DNA of 48,519 nt from Flavobacteriaceae bacterium. Its GTDB lineage: Bacteria > Bacteroidota > Bacteroidia > Flavobacteriales > Flavobacteriaceae. The stretch is from assembly GCA_016780245.1 (NCBI GenBank), contig JADHME010000005.1, positions 1-48,519 on the forward strand. Reading direction: 5' to 3'. How positions within the stretch are numbered: the first letter of the stretch is position 1; each line of letters opens with the position of its first letter. The translations under genes were made by a program, and so were the position numbers. The notes beneath the pieces are model-generated. The model was not told where the DNA came from, did not search any database, and saw nothing but the letters and a program-made list of their open reading frames with translations. Below, piece after piece: positions 43,253-48,519 of the stretch.

Positions 43253-44200
43253 ATGTTAGAGGGTAAAGTATATAAATCAACAGGGAGTTGGTACTTAGTA
43301 AAATCAAAAAATAAATTTTTTGAATGTAGAATAAAGGGAAAAATTAGACTTAAGGATATCTCTACTACAAATCCAATATCAGTTGGTGATGATGTAATAT
43401 TTGAAACAGAAGATCAAAATACTGGTATTATTTCAGATATTTTACCTAGATCAAATTATATAATAAGAAAATCAGTAAAACTTTCCAAACAGTATCATAT
43501 AATTGCCTCTAATATCGATTTATCAATACTAGTTGTTACCCTTGATAACCCTGTAACAACAAATAATTTTATTGATAGATTTTTAGTTACCTGTAAGGCT
43601 TATGACATTCCTGTTATTTTGGCCTTTAACAAAATTGATACCTTTCAAAAAAATGAAGATGATAAAATTAAAGAAATGATTAACATGTATAATCATATAG
43701 GATATAATTGTGATTTAATCTCGGCCAAATTTGGGAACGGATTAGATAATTTAATTGCAAAAATGAAAAACAAAACCTGTATGATATCTGGTCATAGTGG
43801 AGTGGGTAAATCAACTTTAATCAACTATATATCACCAGGATTAAGTCTGAAGACAAAAGAAATATCATCTTCGCATAATCAAGGTCAACACACAACCACC
43901 CATGCAGAAATGTTTGATCTAGATTCAAATATAAGGGTAATAGATACTCCTGGGATAAGAGGGTTTGGTCTAGTAGATATTTCAAAAAATGAACTTGGGG
44001 ATTTTTTTCCAGAATTTTTTAAAGCAAAAGACAAATGTAAATTTAAAGATTGTCTACATCTAGATGAACCAAATTGTAATATAAAAAGTGAAATAACTAA
44101 TGGTGAAATATTTGAATCAAGATATAATACTTATTTAGATATGTTGAAAGACCATAATATTTATAGAAAATCCGATGAAAGTAGTAATTCAGAGAGTTAA
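43253..44200 (+). CDS. rsgA: Ribosome small-subunit-dependent GTPase A
   Basis: RsgA is a circularly permuted GTPase that checks and releases late 30S assembly factors. The product has 315 residues from the ATG giving MLEGKVYKSTGSWY, the usual family start; an upstream in-frame TTG is rejected. OB domain (about 1-70), then the permuted motif order: NKID (126-129, G4), GHSGVGKS (180-187, G1), TTTHAE (214-219, G2), DTPG (231-234, G3), and a zinc site with C262, C267, H269 and C275. Its end overlaps dtd by 26 bases. Confidence 0.95.
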   Translation: MLEGKVYKSTGSWYLVKSKNKFFECRIKGKIRLKDISTTNPISVGDDVIFETEDQNTGIISDILPRSNYIIRKSVKLSKQYHIIASNIDLSILVVTLDNPVTTNNFIDRFLVTCKAYDIPVILAFNKIDTFQKNEDDKIKEMINMYNHIGYNCDLISAKFGNGLDNLIAKMKNKTCMISGHSGVGKSTLINYISPGLSLKTKEISSSHNQGQHTTTHAEMFDLDSNIRVIDTPGIRGFGLVDISKNELGDFFPEFFKAKDKCKFKDCLHLDEPNCNIKSEITNGEIFESRYNTYLDMLKDHNIYRKSDESSNSES

Positions 44201-44627
44201 TAAGTCTTCAGTTGAGATAAATAATAAGATTAAATCTGAAATTCAAAAAGGATTACTTGTCTTAATAGGAATTGGTTTAGATGATAATAAACAAGATGTA
44301 GAATGGTTAGTTAATAAAGTTTTAAACCTAAGAGTATTTAATGACTCAGAAGGAGTTATGAATAAATCCTTACTGGATATAAATGGTGAATTACTTCTAA
44401 TTTCTCAATTTACTCTGCTAGCCTCAACCAAGAAAGGAAATAGGCCATCTTATATAAAGTCTGCTAATCATCAAATTGCAATCCCTCTCTATGAGCATTT
44501 TATTAAGACTTGTAAAGATCAGATTGATGATAAGGTAAAAACTGGAACTTTTGGTGCTGATATGAAAGTTTCACTTATTAATGATGGACCTGTAACAATA
44601 ATAATTGATTCAAAAAATAAAGAGTAA
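44175..44627 (+). CDS. dtd: D-aminoacyl-tRNA deacylase
   Basis: Dtd removes D-amino acids (and Gly) wrongly joined to tRNA. The 150-residue product has the family start MKVVIQRV, SQFT (77-80) with the catalytic Thr, and GPVT (138-141), the cis-Pro motif that gives chiral proof-reading. The ATG lies 26 bases inside rsgA in another frame; the family N-terminus matches from this codon, so the overlap is real. A two-base gap separates it from the convergent murB. Confidence 0.95.
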   Translation: MKVVIQRVNKSSVEINNKIKSEIQKGLLVLIGIGLDDNKQDVEWLVNKVLNLRVFNDSEGVMNKSLLDINGELLLISQFTLLASTKKGNRPSYIKSANHQIAIPLYEHFIKTCKDQIDDKVKTGTFGADMKVSLINDGPVTIIIDSKNKE

Positions 44628-44629
44628 TA

Positions 44630-45634
44630 TTACATTACAATTACTTCTTCTTCAAGTTCAATATCAAATTCATTAAATACTGAGTCCTTAATTCTTTTAG
44701 CAAAATTTATAATTTCATTCCCGGATGCATTGCCTAGATTAATTATTACTAAAGGCTGATTCTTATAGACACCTACATTTTCATCATTAATTTTTTTAAA
44801 GCCACATTTATCAATTAACCATGCAGCTGGAACTTTAAAATAATTTGAATCAGTTTTAAAGAAAGGAATTTCAGTAAATTTTTCTTTAAGTTTTTGAAAT
44901 TTAGAATAGCCTATAATAGGGTTCTTAAAAAAACTTCCACAGTTACCATATTGTTTTGGATCTGGTAGTTTAGAGTTCCTAATTTTAATTACCTCATTTG
45001 AGATTTTCTTTAAATCTATGTCAGATTCTGAAAGATTACTCAAATCTGGATAATCAATATTATATAAATGATTTGATTTTGTTAGATTAAATCTAACAGA
45101 AGTTATTATAAACTTATTCTTAAGTTTTTTTTTAAAAATGGATGATCTGTAAGTAAATTGACAATCTGACTTACTTAAGTTAACTTTATCAAGAGAGTCA
45201 ATCATTATACCTGAGCAACTATCGAATACATCTTCTAACTCAACACCATAAGCTCCTATGTTTTGAATTGGAGAAGCACCAACATTACCAGGAATTAATG
45301 ACAAATTTTCAATACCACCAAAATCTTTATCAACTGCCCACTCAACAAATCTATGCCAGTTCATGCCAGCAGAAACTTCAACTTGAACTTTGTCAGGACC
45401 TTCGTCTAAGATCTTTATACTTTCTTCTTTTAGATTAATAATAGTTCCTTCATAATGCTTTGTAAATAATATATTACTTCCGCCTCCAAGAATAAATAGA
45501 TTGTTATTTAACTCTTTGTTGTTTAATACCTCTAAGAGATCATTAGTGTTACTTGACTCAACTAACACATCACAACTAGCATCTAAATTAAATGTATTGA
45601 GCTTTTTTAATGAAGCATTTTTATTTACAATCAT
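44630..45634 (-). CDS. murB: UDP-N-acetylenolpyruvoylglucosamine reductase
   Basis: MurB makes UDP-MurNAc for peptidoglycan, using FAD and NADPH. The 334-residue product has FAD-binding ILGGGSN (48-54), IPGNVGASPIQNIGAYGVE (114-132), TYRSS (161-165) and NCGSFFKNP with catalytic Ser234, and a C-terminal ELEEEV with the conserved Glu. The Tyr-containing insert and length fit type I (E. coli-like) MurB. It follows the aminotransferase gene by three bases. Confidence 0.96.
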   Translation of the reverse strand: MIVNKNASLKKLNTFNLDASCDVLVESSNTNDLLEVLNNKELNNNLFILGGGSNILFTKHYEGTIINLKEESIKILDEGPDKVQVEVSAGMNWHRFVEWAVDKDFGGIENLSLIPGNVGASPIQNIGAYGVELEDVFDSCSGIMIDSLDKVNLSKSDCQFTYRSSIFKKKLKNKFIITSVRFNLTKSNHLYNIDYPDLSNLSESDIDLKKISNEVIKIRNSKLPDPKQYGNCGSFFKNPIIGYSKFQKLKEKFTEIPFFKTDSNYFKVPAAWLIDKCGFKKINDENVGVYKNQPLVIINLGNASGNEIINFAKRIKDSVFNEFDIELEEEVIVM

Positions 45635-45637
45635 AAG

Positions 45638-46828
45638 CTATCCAATAAACTCTTTAAGACCTAGTTTAATAATCTTTATTGCATTTTTTAATTTTTCTGA
45701 ATTTAGAACAAATGCAATTCTTACTTCATCTTTTCCGTAATTTTCAGAACTATAAAAACCTGAAGCTGGAGATAGCATTACACTTTGATTTTTATATGAA
45801 AAATCTGTCAAAAGAAACTTTGCAAAATCTTCTGCATTTTCAATTGGTAACTTTATAATAGAATAAAATGCACCCATTGGATTAGAAAACTTAATATTAT
45901 CAATTTGACTTAATTCATTAATAACAACTTCTCTTCTTTTATAGTATTCCTTTATTACATTTTCTATATAGTCTTCTCTTGAATTTAGAGCATGATTCGC
46001 AGCAATTAATGCTAAAGTAGGAGGAGATAATCTAATAAGAGCAAACTTTAAACAAGTCTGTATGAATTCAGAGTTTTTAGATACAATAAATCCAATTCTA
46101 GCACCACACAGACTGTATCTTTTAGAAGTTGAATCAATTAAAATAGCATTCTCAGAAAATTTTTCATCTTCAAGAATTGAAAAATGCTTAGTATCTGTAT
46201 AAATAAACTCTCTATAAACCTCATCAACAACTATGAATAAATCATTTTTTTTAGCAAGATTGGCAATGTTTGTTATTTCCTCTTGGGAGTAGACATATCC
46301 AGTAGGATTACAAGGATTACATAATAAAATTGCTTTTGTTTTACTATTAATCTTCTTTTCAAATTCATGAATTGATGGTAAAGCAAAATTATCATCAATT
46401 TTTGATGTAATTGGAATAACATTAACATCAGAAGCGAATGCGAAACCATTATAATTGGCATAAAAAGGTTCAGGGATAATTACCTCATCACCGGGATCAC
46501 AAATAGAATTCATTGTAAATGAAAGGGCTTCGCTGGCACCAACAGTAGTTATAATATCATCAGGAGAAACATATATACTATGTTTTTTGTAATAATTGCA
46601 AACATTGTTTCTAAATTCAAGTGATCCTTGAGAATATTCATATTTTAATAAATCTAAATCGGTTTCCTTAACTGCATTAAGAGATTCAACTGGAGATTTT
46701 ATATCAGGCTGACCAATATTTAAATGAAGAATTTCAATTCCTCTTTTTTTTGCATCATCAGCATATGGTACAAGTTTTCTAATTGGTGAAGGAGGGATCT
46801 TATTACCTTTTTTTGATATTGATGGCAT
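45638..46828 (-). CDS. Class I/II PLP-dependent aminotransferase
   Basis: The 396-residue product has LNIGQPDI (36-43), ASEAL, CNPCNPTGYVYS, VDEVYREF and STSKRYSLCGARIG with the Schiff-base Lys. It differs from the aminotransferase of the aromatic operon and has an R-Y-S-L-C-G variant after the Lys. The substrate is not clear; aspartate, alanine or aromatic amino acids are all possible. It is upstream of murB and divergent from valS. Confidence 0.88.
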   Translation of the reverse strand: MPSISKKGNKIPPSPIRKLVPYADDAKKRGIEILHLNIGQPDIKSPVESLNAVKETDLDLLKYEYSQGSLEFRNNVCNYYKKHSIYVSPDDIITTVGASEALSFTMNSICDPGDEVIIPEPFYANYNGFAFASDVNVIPITSKIDDNFALPSIHEFEKKINSKTKAILLCNPCNPTGYVYSQEEITNIANLAKKNDLFIVVDEVYREFIYTDTKHFSILEDEKFSENAILIDSTSKRYSLCGARIGFIVSKNSEFIQTCLKFALIRLSPPTLALIAANHALNSREDYIENVIKEYYKRREVVINELSQIDNIKFSNPMGAFYSIIKLPIENAEDFAKFLLTDFSYKNQSVMLSPASGFYSSENYGKDEVRIAFVLNSEKLKNAIKIIKLGLKEFIG

Positions 46829-46842
46829 TTATTTAACTTAAT

Positions 46843-46875
46843 TTTGTAAATATACTTCAAGGTATGTTATTTTTG
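46843..46875 (+). promoter_or_regulatory. Promoter of valS
   Basis: TTTG (46843-46846), a 21-base spacer and TATTTTTG (46868-46875) match the Bacteroidota promoter. The -7 element ends 26 bases before the ATG. No T-box or leader structure is visible. Confidence 0.6.
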
Positions 46876-46901
46876 TTTTACTTTAAAATATTTATCATCT
46901 G

Positions 46902-48519
46902 ATGCCAATTCCTTCTAAATATGAACATATTGAAATTGAAAAGAAATGGTATTCATATTGGATGGAAAACAATCTTTTTAAATCTATTCCAAATGATAAA
47001 GAACCATTTACAATTGTAATACCTCCTCCAAATGTTACAGGACTTCTTCATATGGGTCACATGCTTAACAATACTATCCAAGATATATTGGTTAGGAGGG
47101 CTAGGATGTTAGGTAAGAATGCATGTTGGGTTCCTGGTACTGATCATGCATCGATTGCAACTGAAGCAAAAGTTGTTGAGAATCTAAAGGAAAAAGGAAT
47201 AAATAAGTTAGATATTTCTAGGGATGAATTTTTAAAATATGCATGGGATTGGACTGAAAAATATGGTGGCGGAATACTTGAACAATTAAAAATGTTGGGA
47301 TGTTCATGTGATTGGGACAGAACTAAGTTTACATTGGATGATGAGATGTATGAATCTGTTTTAATTGCATTTAAAATTCTTCATGATAAAGGATTAATTT
47401 ATAGAGGATACAGAATGATTAACTGGGATCCAAAGGCTAAAACTACTGTCTCTGATGAGGAAGTAAATTATGTTGAGGAACAATCAAATTTATACTATCT
47501 AAAATATAAAATCGTGGATTCAGATCAAGAGATGATTATCGCAACAACAAGACCTGAAACTATATTTGGTGATACTGCAGTATGTGTTAATCCTAAAGAT
47601 AAAAGATATAAATCCATGATTGGTAAACAAGCTATTGTTCCAATTTGTGACAGAAAAGTACCAGTAATTGCTGATCCTTATGTTGATGTTGAGTTTGGAA
47701 CAGGATGTCTTAAGGTAACCCCTGCTCATGACATAAATGATTATAATCTAGGAAAAAAACATAACCTAGATACTATAGATATTTTTGATACTAATGCTAA
47801 TCTTAATCAACATGGTCTTCATTATGAAGGCAAAAATAGATTTGTTGTCAGAAATGAAATGGAAGATGAGCTTATTAAAAATAAATTATTAATAAAAAAG
47901 GAAAATTATGTCCATAATGTTGGTAGATCAGAAAGAACAAATTCTGTGATTGAGCCCAAAATTTCAAAACAATGGTTTTTAAAGATGGATGAAATAACTA
48001 AGCCAGCTATTATAAATGTATTAGAAAACGAAAACATAAAGTTCTTCCCTAATAAATTCAAATCAACATATAAGTACTGGCTTGAAAATATAAAAGACTG
48101 GAACATATCAAGACAGCTATCTTGGGGTCATCAAATCCCTGTTTTTTATTATGGTAACGATGATAATTATATAGTTGCTACTTCAAAAGAAGAAGCTCTT
48201 AAAAAAGCAAACGAAGACTTAAAATTAAATTTAAAAGATTCAGATCTGAGTCAGGATCAAGATGTACTTGATACTTGGTTCTCTTCTTGGTTATGGCCAA
48301 TCTCTGTATTTGATGGAATTAGAAATCCTGATAATGAAGAAATCAAATATTATTACCCTACACAAGATTTGGTTACAGGTCCTGATATAATCTTTTTTTG
48401 GGTTGCAAGAATGATAATTTCAGGTTATGAATTTAGAGACGAAAAACCATTTTCTAATGTATACTTTACTGGAATTGTTAGAGATAAACTTAGAAGAAAA
48501 ATGTCTAAACAACTTGGTA
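46902..48519 (+). CDS. valS: Valine--tRNA ligase, 5' part
   Basis: The frame opens at ATG ([16 protein letters not shown]) and runs open to the window edge, giving 539 complete codons of a protein usually about 870-880 residues long. It has [18 protein letters not shown], whose HMGH is the class I HIGH signature, then [26 protein letters not shown], the editing (CP1) domain with [16 protein letters not shown] and [12 protein letters not shown], and finally RRKMSKQLG just before the cut (the KMSKS loop). It charges tRNA-Val and edits Thr. The C-terminal anticodon-binding part lies beyond the window. Confidence 0.97.
   Translation, partial: MPIPSKYEHIEIEKKWYSYWMENNLFKSIPNDKEPFTIVIPPPNVTGLLHMGHMLNNTIQDILVRRARMLGKNACWVPGTDHASIATEAKVVENLKEKGINKLDISRDEFLKYAWDWTEKYGGGILEQLKMLGCSCDWDRTKFTLDDEMYESVLIAFKILHDKGLIYRGYRMINWDPKAKTTVSDEEVNYVEEQSNLYYLKYKIVDSDQEMIIATTRPETIFGDTAVCVNPKDKRYKSMIGKQAIVPICDRKVPVIADPYVDVEFGTGCLKVTPAHDINDYNLGKKHNLDTIDIFDTNANLNQHGLHYEGKNRFVVRNEMEDELIKNKLLIKKENYVHNVGRSERTNSVIEPKISKQWFLKMDEITKPAIINVLENENIKFFPNKFKSTYKYWLENIKDWNISRQLSWGHQIPVFYYGNDDNYIVATSKEEALKKANEDLKLNLKDSDLSQDQDVLDTWFSSWLWPISVFDGIRNPDNEEIKYYYPTQDLVTGPDIIFFWVARMIISGYEFRDEKPFSNVYFTGIVRDKLRRKMSKQLG

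Noticed and set aside
1-48519. Mobile elements, prophage, CRISPR arrays, toxin-antitoxin pairs, defence islands
   Set aside because: No transposase, integrase, Cas, phage structural or restriction genes and no long direct repeats were seen. The gene content is core metabolism throughout.

Overview
The window is a gene-dense, AT-rich (by eye roughly 70% A+T) stretch of bacterial chromosome that looks like a marine or otherwise streamlined member of the Bacteroidota, most likely the Flavobacteriales. The evidence is the gene families (fused DAHP synthase/chorismate mutase, lone pdhB, deoxynucleoside kinase of the Bacteroidota type, NqrA-F plus ApbE, DegT aminotransferase beside waaA), loosely spaced Cys lipoboxes, nearly no Shine-Dalgarno sequences, and repeated matches to the Bacteroidota promoter (-33 TTTG, -7 TAnnTTTG). 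Genes overlap by 1-26 bases at many junctions. No non-coding gap reaches 300 bases. The longest are about 187 bases (before metK) and 164 bases (before pheA), and both hold regulatory RNA. I saw no insertion sequence, prophage, CRISPR array or rRNA.

Layout. 1-5.4 kb: the end of a glycosylasparaginase, a coiled-coil protein with a degenerate zinc ribbon, a Nif3-like protein, lpxK, lipA, and a small Cys-rich membrane protein coupled to an Nramp-related transporter. 5.4-7.9 kb: a TonB-C-terminal-like lipoprotein, ruvC and an M20 dipeptidase. 7.9-11.1 kb: tRNA-Leu(UAG) and an opposing coupled set, alkaline phosphatase > D-aminoacylase-like > two small paralogous membrane proteins. 11.2-14.9 kb: waaA diverging from a DegT aminotransferase, then a secreted amidohydrolase. 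14.9-17.7 kb: operon bfn-thyA-folA-fabD. 17.8-21.6 kb: pdhB, membrane pyrophosphatase and deoxynucleoside kinase.

21.6-25.7 kb: promoter, SAM-II-type riboswitch, then metK-metY-metX-osmC, a methionine/SAM operon. 25.7-31.1 kb: promoter, a 19-codon Phe/Tyr-rich leader peptide and a terminator attenuator, then pheA-tyrA-aroF/CM-aminotransferase-rsmG-PPIase, an aromatic amino acid operon. 31.1-32.7 kb: P5C dehydrogenase. 32.8-39.6 kb: nqrABCDEF-apbE, the sodium-pumping NADH dehydrogenase and its flavinylating enzyme. 39.6-43.2 kb: gpmI, a thioredoxin-fold lipoprotein, map and a methyltransferase. 43.2-48.5 kb: rsgA-dtd, aminotransferase-murB and the first 539 codons of valS, cut by the window end.

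The most notable finds are two cis-regulatory RNAs. One is a classical ribosome-stalling attenuator for the aromatic operon, with a complete pause hairpin, antiterminator and terminator set. The other is a SAM-II-like aptamer ahead of the methionine operon. There is also a recurrent promoter geometry that puts transcription starts at or very near start codons (likely leaderless mRNAs), and a candidate NqrM-like small protein coupled to a non-canonical Nramp-family transporter.
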